Shown in pieces: positions 1 through 7,018 of a DNA stretch of 13,828 bases; positions within the stretch are counted from its first letter, which is position 1, and each line of letters begins with the position of its first letter. Both the position numbers and the translations under genes were made by a program. The notes beneath the pieces are model-generated. The model was not told where the DNA came from and did not search any database. It saw only the letters and a program-made list of their open reading frames with translations. Source of the stretch: Cytophagaceae bacterium (GTDB lineage: Bacteria > Bacteroidota > Bacteroidia > Cytophagales > Cytophagaceae); assembly GCA_021151805.1 (NCBI GenBank), contig JAGKWN010000106.1:1-13828 (forward strand). The letters run 5' to 3'.

Positions 1-19
1 ATATTAAATTAGTCATATT

Positions 20-3000
20 ATGAAGGTGAATATGATAAACATTGTTAATAAATTCAGTTTTGCGGTTTTAGTTGTTCTGAGTTTGTCCGGTATTCAGGTA
101 AATGCTCAGATCAATACGCCTGCCGGAGCCACTGTTCCTTTCGGCTCTAATAACTCTTATCCATATGGAATCATGCCAACGACTTTGCCCACAAGTGGGT
201 CATATGGTAAGGCTTCAGAGATTGTTGATAAATACAATTCCTGGAAGACGAATTATATTGAAAACTGCGGTACCGATAAAGCAAGGGTAAAATTTGACAA
301 TACGTCTGAAACCGTTTCTGAAGGAATTGGATACGGCATGTTACTGGCAGCCTATGCGGCAGATAAAGATTTATTTAACAGGCTATGGGCTTATTATAAG
401 CAATATAGAAATGGTAATGGTGTGATGCATTGGAAAATCAGCGGATGCAATTCTGTAATCGGCCAGAACGGTGCTACGGATGCAGAGCTGGATGCTGCCA
501 TGGCATTGATTGTTGCTAACTACCAATGGCCAAACACTACATCTCCGCACAACTATAAAACAGATGCAGTCGCGTTGATAAACGCAATAAAATCACATGA
601 GATCAACGCTTCAGATTATACATTTGAAAACGGCGACACCTGGAAACCGGCCTGCCGGAACCCTTCTTACCAGGCGCCTGGCTATGCACGTGTGTTTAAA
701 GTGTTTATGGCAGAAAACGGGCAGGCAGCAAATGCATTCTGGGATAATGTCATTCAAAAAACAGAGAGTTTATTAATCAACAATGCACACGCAACTTCTG
801 GCCTGGCCACTAACTGGTGTACACCTGCTGGTCCGCCAAACTCATCGTGCAGCGGTTCCGGAACAGCACCCGATAAATTTGGTTATGATGCCTGCCGTGC
901 TCCATGGAGAGAAGGGATAGATTATATGTGGTACGGCCCTTCAACGATGCAAGCCATTACCAATAAACAGGTGGCGCTCTGGATCGGTAAAGGCGGCGCA
1001 GGTTCTGTAAGAGGTGGTGATGGTATCAACCAGGACGGTTCGGGGAGCGGAGATCATAATGCAGCATTTGTTGGTCCGATAGGTGCCATGTCGCTTTCTG
1101 CGTCCAATACAACTGCGAACCAGCAGTTTTGTAATGCTATGTATGCAGAGAATAAAAACGATGCATTAGCGAGCGGATATTTTACTAAGATCCTGCAGAT
1201 GATTGGTCTGTTTGTACAGACAGGGAATTTCTGGAATCCATATACGATGTCTGCATCTACAACCACATCTGTGTCGCTTACCGCACCAACGGTAATGACC
1301 GCAAATGAAGGCGATGCCATTACAATCAGCGCTTCAGCAACAGCAACATCCGGCGCCATTTCAAAAGTAGAATTTTATGCCGGTACGGTTTTAATCGGTA
1401 CAGACAACAGCGCACCATATTCTATTAACTGGACAGCAAACACAACAGGCAGTGTGAGTATTACCGCCGTGGCAACAAATACAAACGGCGACGTAGCAAC
1501 AAGTGCCGCAACAGTCGTATCCATTTACAAAGCCGTAAACCAGACTGGTACAGCACCAGCAATAGACGGAACGGAAGGCTCGATATGGAGTTCATCCAGC
1601 TCGGCAGCGCTCAACAATGTTATTGACGGAACAATTTCGAACAGCGCGGATCTTTCAGCTTACTACAAAGCTATGTGGGATGCGAACTATTTTTATCTGT
1701 TGGTTAATGTGACCGATAATACAAAAACCAATAATGCCGGTACAGATATTTACAACGACGATGCCGTGGAAGTTTTCTTTGATATTGGCAACAACAAAGC
1801 AACCACTTACGGCGCGAATGATTTTCAATATACGTTCAGATGGAATGACAATACCATTTACGAAAAGAACAGCAAGATCACAGGTGTTACATTTGCTAAA
1901 ACAGATAATGGAACAGGTTACATCATGACCATGCGTTTTCCATGGTCAACGTTAACAGGTACGCCATCTGTAAATCAATTAGTAGGTTTTGATGTTGCCA
2001 TTAACGATGATGATGACGGCGGTGCACGTGATGGGAAAATGGCTTGGTCGGCAACGCAGGATCAGGCGTGGACAAATCCTTCTTACATGGGAACAGTCGT
2101 GCTGAAAGGCAGCAACTGTACAAATCCATCAGCAGCCGGAGCAATAACGGGACTAACCAGCACCTGTGCCAATGCAACCGGCATAACGTATTCAATTGCA
2201 AGCGTGACGGGAGCAACAGGCTATACCTGGACTGTTCCGGCGGGAGCAACCATCACCGCAGGCGCGGGCACGAATTCAATCACCGTTAGCTTTGGCACAA
2301 CTGGCGGTAGTGTGAGCGTAGTACCTACGAATACCTGCGGCAGCGGTACAGCTTCAAACACAACGGTTACGGTGACAGCAAGCGTAACACCTGCTGTAAG
2401 CATTACTGCTTCTGCAACAACGATCTGTGCGGGTACAAACGTTACTTTCACAGCTACGCCAACCAACGGCGGCACACCAACCTATCAGTGGAGAAATAAT
2501 GGTGCCAATATTTCAGGGGCAACGGCTGCTACCTATGCGGTAAGCACCTTGGCAAACAACGATAAGATTGATGTAGTAATGACTTCAACGGCGACCTGTC
2601 GCACAGCGAATACGGCTACGTCGGCGCAAATCACAATAACAGTAACAACAAGCGTAACACCTGCAGTAAGCATTGCGGCTTCTGCAACAACGATCTGTAC
2701 GGGCACAAATGTTACATTCACGGCTACACCAACCAACGGCGGTACGCCAACTTACCAATGGAGAAAGAACGGTGCTGACATTTCAGGTGCAACTGCTGCT
2801 ACCTATGTGGTAAGCACGTTGGCAAACAATGATAAGATTGATGTAGTGATGACTTCAAATGCAAACTGTCGTTCAGCGAATACGGCGACCTCTTCGCAAA
2901 TCACCATAACTGTAACAACAAGCGTAATACCTGCCGTTAGCATTGCGGCTTCTTCAACAACGATCTGTGCGGGCACAAACGTTACTTTCACCGCAACACC

Positions 3001-4531
3001 AACGAATGGCGGTACGCCAACTTACCAGTGGAGAAAGAACGGTGCTGACATTTCCGGTGCAACTGCTGCTACCTACGCGGTGAGCACCTTGGCAAACAAC
3101 GACCAGATTGATGTAGTGATGACTTCAAATGCGAACTGCCGTTCGGCGAACACTGCTACTTCTACACAAACGATTATGACCGTTACTCCTGCCGTTACAC
3201 CTGCTGTAACTGCTTCAGCCTCGGCAACCACTATCTGTAGCGGCACAAGTGTTAGCTTCACGGCTGTACCAACCAACAGCGGTACGCCAACTTACCAATG
3301 GAGAAAGAACGGTGCTGACATTTCCGGTGCAACCGGTGCTACCTACGCGGTGAGCACCTTAGCAAACAACGATAAGATTGATGTAGTAATGACTTCAACG
3401 GCTAACTGCAGAACAGCAAATACAGCAACATCGGCACAAATCACAGTAACAGTGAATGCCAATGTTACACCTGCGGTAACAGTGAGTGCTTCACAAACAA
3501 CGATCTGTACCGGCACAACCGTCAATTTCACTGCTTCACCGGTAAACGGTGGCACACCAACATATCAATGGAGAAAGAACGGAGCCAATATTTCAGGCGC
3601 AACCGCTGCTACCTATTCAACTTCAAGCCTGGCAAACAACAATACCATTGATGTAGTCATAACTTCGAATGCAAACTGCAGAACGGCCAATACTGCAACT
3701 TCAAGTCCGGTTGTTATTACTGTGGCAACTGCAGTTACTGCATCTGTTACGATTGAAGTAAATCCGGGAAGCACAGTGTATGCAGGCCAGTCGGTAACAT
3801 TTACCGCGTATGCAACCAACGGTGGAAGCAACCCTGCATATCAATGGAAAATAAATGGTGCACCTATTGAAGGCGCAACGGCAGCCACATACGCAACAAC
3901 TGCCTTAGCAAATGAAAATGCAGTAAGCGTTACCATGACCTCAAATGCAAGCTGCGTTTCTGTTCAGTCTGTGAATTCAAACTCCATCACCATGACGATC
4001 AATGCAAATCCTGCTTTTGATTCATCTGTAACAGGACCAACGTCTGTAAACACCAACCAGACAAATGTTACTTATTCGGTTCCGTTCCAGGAAGGGATGA
4101 CCTATACCTGGACCGTACCAGCAGGTGCAACAATTGTAAGCGGACAAGGTACCAATACGATCGTAGTGAATTTTGGATCTGCAAGCGGAGCGGTTACTGT
4201 ACTTGAAAAAAATCCTTTGGGACAAACGGCTTCTGTTGCTAAAACAGTAACAGTGGGCACTGCCACACCGGTACTTACCGGTTCAGACGAAGTGCAGATC
4301 TCTGTGTTCCCGATGCCTTGCAATGATGTATTAAATGTTGACATGCAAACAACTCCGGGAACAGTTGTAAGTTATACCTTCATTGACATGACTGGCAATC
4401 AGATCCAGAGCGGCACATTCGAAACCAGCGACGATGCCAGCCAGCTTCCTGTAAACATGGCTTCAGGCCTGTACCAGTTGGTGCTGAACTGGAATGGCAA
4501 AACACAAATCAAAAAGATCGTTCGATATTAA
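20..4531 (+). CDS. Secreted multidomain GH8 glycoside hydrolase (endoglucanase-type) with CBM9-like module, Ig-like repeats and T9SS sorting tail
   Basis: Probably an extracellular or cell-surface beta-1,4-glucanase acting on cellulose or a related glucan. Residues 1-29 form a Sec signal peptide (cut near VNA/Q30). Residues about 35-410 are a GH8 catalytic domain. SEGIGYGM holds the likely general acid Glu101. GATDAELDAAMALIVANYQW matches the GH8 signature, with Glu where Asp is usual. YDACRAPWRE (Asp290) resembles the catalytic-base region of GH8 enzymes of the CelA type. About 415-505 is an Ig-like (Big_7-type) domain. About 508-697 is a CBM9-like/DOMON-type module (AIDGT, WDANYFYLLVNVTDNT, NDDAVEVFFD). 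About 700-787 is PKD-like. Residues 788-1329 are six Ig-like repeats, 1330-1412 is a second PKD-like domain, and about 1415-1503 is a T9SS type A sorting domain (SVFPMPCNDVLNVD, ASGLYQLVL, KKIVRY). An alternative ATG lies at 32, but either start keeps the signal peptide. Only 19 bp upstream are visible, so its promoter is unknown. Exact substrate is not certain: GH8 also includes xylanases, chitosanases and lichenases. Confidence 0.9.
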   Translation: MKVNMINIVNKFSFAVLVVLSLSGIQVNAQINTPAGATVPFGSNNSYPYGIMPTTLPTSGSYGKASEIVDKYNSWKTNYIENCGTDKARVKFDNTSETVSEGIGYGMLLAAYAADKDLFNRLWAYYKQYRNGNGVMHWKISGCNSVIGQNGATDAELDAAMALIVANYQWPNTTSPHNYKTDAVALINAIKSHEINASDYTFENGDTWKPACRNPSYQAPGYARVFKVFMAENGQAANAFWDNVIQKTESLLINNAHATSGLATNWCTPAGPPNSSCSGSGTAPDKFGYDACRAPWREGIDYMWYGPSTMQAITNKQVALWIGKGGAGSVRGGDGINQDGSGSGDHNAAFVGPIGAMSLSASNTTANQQFCNAMYAENKNDALASGYFTKILQMIGLFVQTGNFWNPYTMSASTTTSVSLTAPTVMTANEGDAITISASATATSGAISKVEFYAGTVLIGTDNSAPYSINWTANTTGSVSITAVATNTNGDVATSAATVVSIYKAVNQTGTAPAIDGTEGSIWSSSSSAALNNVIDGTISNSADLSAYYKAMWDANYFYLLVNVTDNTKTNNAGTDIYNDDAVEVFFDIGNNKATTYGANDFQYTFRWNDNTIYEKNSKITGVTFAKTDNGTGYIMTMRFPWSTLTGTPSVNQLVGFDVAINDDDDGGARDGKMAWSATQDQAWTNPSYMGTVVLKGSNCTNPSAAGAITGLTSTCANATGITYSIASVTGATGYTWTVPAGATITAGAGTNSITVSFGTTGGSVSVVPTNTCGSGTASNTTVTVTASVTPAVSITASATTICAGTNVTFTATPTNGGTPTYQWRNNGANISGATAATYAVSTLANNDKIDVVMTSTATCRTANTATSAQITITVTTSVTPAVSIAASATTICTGTNVTFTATPTNGGTPTYQWRKNGADISGATAATYVVSTLANNDKIDVVMTSNANCRSANTATSSQITITVTTSVIPAVSIAASSTTICAGTNVTFTATPTNGGTPTYQWRKNGADISGATAATYAVSTLANNDQIDVVMTSNANCRSANTATSTQTIMTVTPAVTPAVTASASATTICSGTSVSFTAVPTNSGTPTYQWRKNGADISGATGATYAVSTLANNDKIDVVMTSTANCRTANTATSAQITVTVNANVTPAVTVSASQTTICTGTTVNFTASPVNGGTPTYQWRKNGANISGATAATYSTSSLANNNTIDVVITSNANCRTANTATSSPVVITVATAVTASVTIEVNPGSTVYAGQSVTFTAYATNGGSNPAYQWKINGAPIEGATAATYATTALANENAVSVTMTSNASCVSVQSVNSNSITMTINANPAFDSSVTGPTSVNTNQTNVTYSVPFQEGMTYTWTVPAGATIVSGQGTNTIVVNFGSASGAVTVLEKNPLGQTASVAKTVTVGTATPVLTGSDEVQISVFPMPCNDVLNVDMQTTPGTVVSYTFIDMTGNQIQSGTFETSDDASQLPVNMASGLYQLVLNWNGKTQIKKIVRY
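2381..4006 (+). repeat. Tandem Ig-like domain array: five 270-bp units plus one divergent 276-bp unit
   Basis: Inside the GH8 gene, units start at 2381, 2651, 2921, 3191, 3461 and 3731. The first five are exactly 270 bp (90 residues) and the sixth is 276 bp (92 residues). Each carries the pattern TTIC.GT.V.FTA, then TYQW..NGA.ISGAT, then LANN..IDVV.TS, then C. Units 2 to 4 are very similar at the DNA level, including synonymous positions, which points to recent duplication or gene conversion. In units 1-5 two cysteines per unit probably form the domain disulfide. Unit 6 lacks the first cysteine (STVYAG instead of TTICAG) and is clearly older or under different constraint. Such arrays usually act as spacers between an enzyme and its cell-surface anchor. 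Confidence 0.92.
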
Positions 4532-4544
4532 TTATAAAGAGAGA

Positions 4545-4577
4545 AACTCTCCAAGGGTTTTAAACCCTTGGAGAGTT
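4545..4577. terminator. 16-bp palindrome downstream of the GH8 gene
   Basis: A perfect inverted repeat with arms 4545-4560 and 4562-4577 around a single central base begins 14 bp after the GH8 stop codon. On the + strand it is followed by an A-run rather than a T-run, so alone it is not a classical intrinsic terminator. It sits directly in front of the bidirectional hairpin at 4581-4620 and probably stabilises the 3' end or acts with that hairpin. Confidence 0.6.
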
Positions 4578-4580
4578 GGC

Positions 4581-4620
4581 AAAAAAAAGCGGATCGTTTA
4601 CTGAACGATCCGCTTTTTTT
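4581..4620. terminator. Bidirectional intrinsic terminator between convergent genes
   Basis: Stem 4589-4598 pairs perfectly with 4604-4613 (10 bp, GC-rich base, 5-nt loop). Eight A residues precede it and seven T residues follow, so it has a T-run when read in either direction. It lies between the stop of the GH8 gene and the stop of the minus-strand YcxB-like gene and can end both transcripts. Confidence 0.85.
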
Positions 4621-4643
4621 ATTGCTGATTCCCGAAGGAATTT

Positions 4644-5123
4644 TTATTTCACAATCAATTCTTTTCTATTCAAAATAGACTCAACAAAACGCAGGTCATT
4701 TTCAGTAAAGATTTTATAAGGCAACAATAAAAATTGTCCTCTGCCCATCATGAATAAGAAATCTTCTTTACGCTTATAAACTTTCTTAAACATTTCCCAT
4801 TTAACCGGACTGCCTTGTCTCTCATTCAGCTTGATTAAGATCTGGCGGCTGTCTATTTCATAGCTCATGCGCTCAAACATCATCTTGCTTTGTTCCATCT
4901 GGGAAGCACCTAAAAACTGGATATACCAGAATAGTGTATATAAAGCAGGTACTAAGATTGCAGGGATAATGAACCACCATTTTTCATCGGGCAATACAAA
5001 TGCTACGCATCCCAATAGAAAAGGAAATACGATATACCACCACTGTTCTTTTGCAATGGACCATAAACCAGCTTTGATAAATTCTTTTGGTGTTAACTGG
5101 TATTTTTTTGTTTTAACAATCAT
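4644..5123 (-). CDS. YcxB-like small membrane protein
   Basis: A 159-residue protein with two predicted transmembrane helices, at about residues 28-44 and 49-71, separated by a short charged turn (PDEKWW). A cytosolic C-terminal domain at about 84-152 has the YcxB-like pattern: a strand ending YEIDSRQILI, the central VKWEMFKKVYKRKEDFLFMM, and FLLLPYKIFTENDLRFVESI. The family is widespread in bacteria and has no established biochemical role; the fold resembles bacterial PH-like domains, which is inference here. It is the last gene before the bidirectional terminator and lies 102 bp downstream of nadC on the same strand, with no hairpin between them, so co-transcription with nadC is possible. 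The start ATG at 5123 has an A/T-rich upstream context typical of Bacteroidota. Confidence 0.75.
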   Translation of the reverse strand: MIVKTKKYQLTPKEFIKAGLWSIAKEQWWYIVFPFLLGCVAFVLPDEKWWFIIPAILVPALYTLFWYIQFLGASQMEQSKMMFERMSYEIDSRQILIKLNERQGSPVKWEMFKKVYKRKEDFLFMMGRGQFLLLPYKIFTENDLRFVESILNRKELIVK

Positions 5124-5225
5124 GTATATTTTAATTTATTGTTTTTCTGTTCAGTCAATTTTCCTGCAAGGTAAGCAAAAATCTTTTTTCCGGCCTGTCA
5201 AATTCCGGTGTATGCCGGTAAAAGA

Positions 5226-6083
5226 TTAAAAGGCCTTCAGGCTCATATCTTTACTTTTATAACTGTGGCTTAGAGAACCAATCGAAATATAATCAACGCC
5301 CGATTCGGCAACGGCTACAATGGTGTTTTCATTGATTCCTCCGGAAGCCTCTGTTTCCGTTTTATGGTTGATCAGAAGGACCGCTTCTTTCATTTGTGCC
5401 GGCGACATATTATCGAGCATGATTCTGAAAGCGCCGCCCTCTTCCAGAGCTTCCTGCACTTCTTTCAGATTACGTGTTTCGATTTCTATCTTCAGGTCTT
5501 TACCTGTTTCCTGAATATATTTTTTACTGTGCTGCAACGCCTGCTTGATGCCGCCTGCAAAATCAACATGATTGTCTTTCAGCAGGATCATATCAAAAAG
5601 GCCGTAGCGATGGTTTACACCACCACCGATTTTAACAGCCCATTTTTCCAGCATACGGAAGTTAGGAGTTGTTTTACGCGTATCAAGCACTTTGGCCTGG
5701 GTATGCGCGATGAGTGATTGCAGTTGGTTGGTATAACTGGCAATACCGCTCATGCGCTGCATGGTATTCAGCACAAGGCGTTCTGCTGTTAAGATGGAAT
5801 GCACAGAACCCGAAACCGTCAACGCGATCTGGCCCGGTTCGAAGCGGTCGCCATCCCTCATGTTTATTGTTAGTTGCAATGCAGGATCCACGCATTCAAA
5901 GATACGCTTGGCTACGTCCATGCCGGCAAGTACGCCTGAATCTTTCAGGATCAGTTGTGCCCTGCCCTGAACACCTTTAGGGATAGAGGCCAGAGAAGTA
6001 TGATCGCCATCGCCAACATCTTCTTTTAATGCCTGATGAATGAAGCTGTCAATGGCTTCCGGTGTAATGTATGAATACTGCAT
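5226..6083 (-). CDS. nadC: Nicotinate-nucleotide pyrophosphorylase (carboxylating), quinolinate phosphoribosyltransferase
   Basis: Converts quinolinate and phosphoribosyl pyrophosphate to nicotinate mononucleotide, CO2 and pyrophosphate, the third step of de novo NAD synthesis in the cytoplasm. The length (285 aa) is normal for the family. Recognisable motifs in order: EDVGDGDHTS (21-30), GVLAGMDVA (50-58), ERLVLNTMQRMSGIA (101-115), DTRKTTP (134-140), GGGVNHR (153-159), LLKDNH (167-172), IEIE (199-202), MLDNMSP (222-228), ASGGI (246-250) and SIGSLSHS (267-274). These carry the substrate- and phosphate-binding Arg, Lys, His, Glu and Asp residues of NadC. The quinolinate-forming genes nadA and nadB are not in the window. 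The gene follows the DUF4783 gene on the same strand across a 165-bp gap that contains a hairpin, so it may have its own promoter. Confidence 0.95.
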   Translation of the reverse strand: MQYSYITPEAIDSFIHQALKEDVGDGDHTSLASIPKGVQGRAQLILKDSGVLAGMDVAKRIFECVDPALQLTINMRDGDRFEPGQIALTVSGSVHSILTAERLVLNTMQRMSGIASYTNQLQSLIAHTQAKVLDTRKTTPNFRMLEKWAVKIGGGVNHRYGLFDMILLKDNHVDFAGGIKQALQHSKKYIQETGKDLKIEIETRNLKEVQEALEEGGAFRIMLDNMSPAQMKEAVLLINHKTETEASGGINENTIVAVAESGVDYISIGSLSHSYKSKDMSLKAF

Positions 6084-6184
6084 AGGGGCAAAATTAACTT
6101 TTATCCGTTAAAAATTCAGGATTAATAAAGAGATAAATATCATTACGAAGGTTGTGAATGCTGCTGGATTGCATAGAAACAGAA

Positions 6185-6210
6185 AGTCCCTCGATTACGA
6201 TCGAGGGACT
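6185..6210 (-). terminator. Hairpin downstream of the DUF4783 gene
   Basis: An 11-bp perfect stem (6185-6195 with 6200-6210) with a 4-nt loop lies 39 bp after the DUF4783 stop on the minus strand. Beyond it in that direction comes only a broken T-rich tract, so termination may be partial and allow some read-through into nadC. Confidence 0.55.
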
Positions 6211-6248
6211 CCTGTGAAAATATACTATATATAACGAACCATTTAAAA

Positions 6249-6677
6249 TTACTTACGCTCAATTACGATCGAGTCGATCAAATACTTACCGCTTACAGGC
6301 TTGATCACCATGGTTACACGCATGGTACCGCCGGCATACGCATATTCGCCGATCGTAAATTTAAAATCCTCTTTATCAAGAACCTTATGGATATAAGTGA
6401 AATTGACAGGGGGAAATTTCTTCATGAAATCACGCATTACGAATTCGGCCTGGGTGCGGCTGTAATTGTTACGGTCCTGATCCGGCAGCTGAATTTCGAC
6501 CATATCGCCCATGTATGTAGTCAGCTCTTTTGAATTCGCTGCTTTTACAGAAAGGCGGATCTGTTCAATGATGTCACCAATTGGTTTTGCTGTTTGCGCT
6601 TGAGTATCATTGATTTGAAACAATGCGCAGAACAAAGCAGAAAATAAAACAAAATGTGAACGTGAAATCCTTTTCAT
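6249..6677 (-). CDS. Secreted DUF4783 family protein
   Basis: A 142-residue protein with an N-terminal signal peptide (positively charged MKRISR, hydrophobic core 9-20, likely cut after TQA27). The remainder fits the DUF4783 family, which is largely restricted to Bacteroidota: IGDIIEQIRLSVKAANSKEL, then YSRTQAEFVMRDFMKKFPP, then AGGTMRVTMVIKPVSGKYLIDSIVIE. The overall pattern (helix, short strands, helix, then a curved sheet) resembles SnoaL/NTF2-like folds, which is an inference. No catalytic residues are evident and the function is unknown. The signal peptide has a Cys at position 17, but not in a lipobox, so the product is probably a soluble periplasmic protein. From memory, DUF4783 genes often lie near nadC in this phylum, as they do here; I could not verify this. 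Confidence 0.8.
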   Translation of the reverse strand: MKRISRSHFVLFSALFCALFQINDTQAQTAKPIGDIIEQIRLSVKAANSKELTTYMGDMVEIQLPDQDRNNYSRTQAEFVMRDFMKKFPPVNFTYIHKVLDKEDFKFTIGEYAYAGGTMRVTMVIKPVSGKYLIDSIVIERK

Positions 6678-7018
6678 ATACAGTTGTTTAGAGCCAAAAT
6701 AGTGCCAATAAGTGTGTTTCAGACAAATTAATTTACTTTCAAAAGGCTTATGTAACTACTCTACATGTTAAAGAACTGAAAACCAGTGAATGAATGGTTT
6801 GACATTTTTTATTGTTGTGTTGATAGTATAAGCAGTGGAAGTATTCATGAATGAGTAAGTAATACAGTCTTAACTACGAAGAAAATCCATTTAGGTAACA
6901 GGAGCTGCCAAAGACTTAGGAATGAAATACTTCAAACTTTAAAATACATATTTCAGATACTCACAAAATTTATTCATAATTTTATACCTCTATTTACAAA
7001 TATTAAACTCTATTAATA
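6678..7018. other. Divergent intergenic region (341 bp) between the DUF4783 gene and gpmI
   Basis: This AT-rich spacer should hold promoters for both divergent genes. On the + strand a TTGACA-like hexamer occurs at 6800-6805 with a TAGTAT 19 bp downstream, but it lies far from gpmI and does not fit the Bacteroidota consensus well. The 60 bp before gpmI are strongly A/T-rich with no exact TAnnTTTG. No ORF, tRNA or obvious riboswitch is seen. Confidence 0.5.
6694..6727 (-). promoter_or_regulatory. Possible promoter of the DUF4783 gene
   Basis: Read on the minus strand, a TTTG at 6727-6724 is followed after 22 bases by TATTTTGG (6701-6694), close to but not an exact match for the Bacteroidota -33 TTTG / -7 TAnnTTTG pattern. 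It lies 17 bp from the start codon, which would give a very short leader. In AT-rich DNA such a match can occur by chance. Confidence 0.3.

Noticed and set aside
2221..3831. Series of antisense open frames spaced by about 270 bp
   Set aside because: They recur with the Ig-coding repeat period and are reverse shadows of the repeated codons, not genes.
4867..5229. Plus-strand 120-codon open frame
   Set aside because: Mostly overlaps the YcxB-like gene on the opposite strand; composition is not protein-like and it has no recognisable domain.
5364..5980. Open frames on the + strand antisense to nadC
   Set aside because: nadC shows full-length conserved motifs on the minus strand, so these are shadows.
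6089..6096. Exact TAnnTTTG (TAATTTTG) on the minus strand before nadC
   Set aside because: It is 5 bp from the start codon and has no -33 TTG at the right distance; it would require a leaderless transcript, so I treat it as chance.
6800..6830. Sigma-70-like TTGACA promoter for gpmI
   Set aside because: About 190 bp upstream of gpmI, the spacer is 19 bp, and the Bacteroidota primary sigma factor uses a different consensus.
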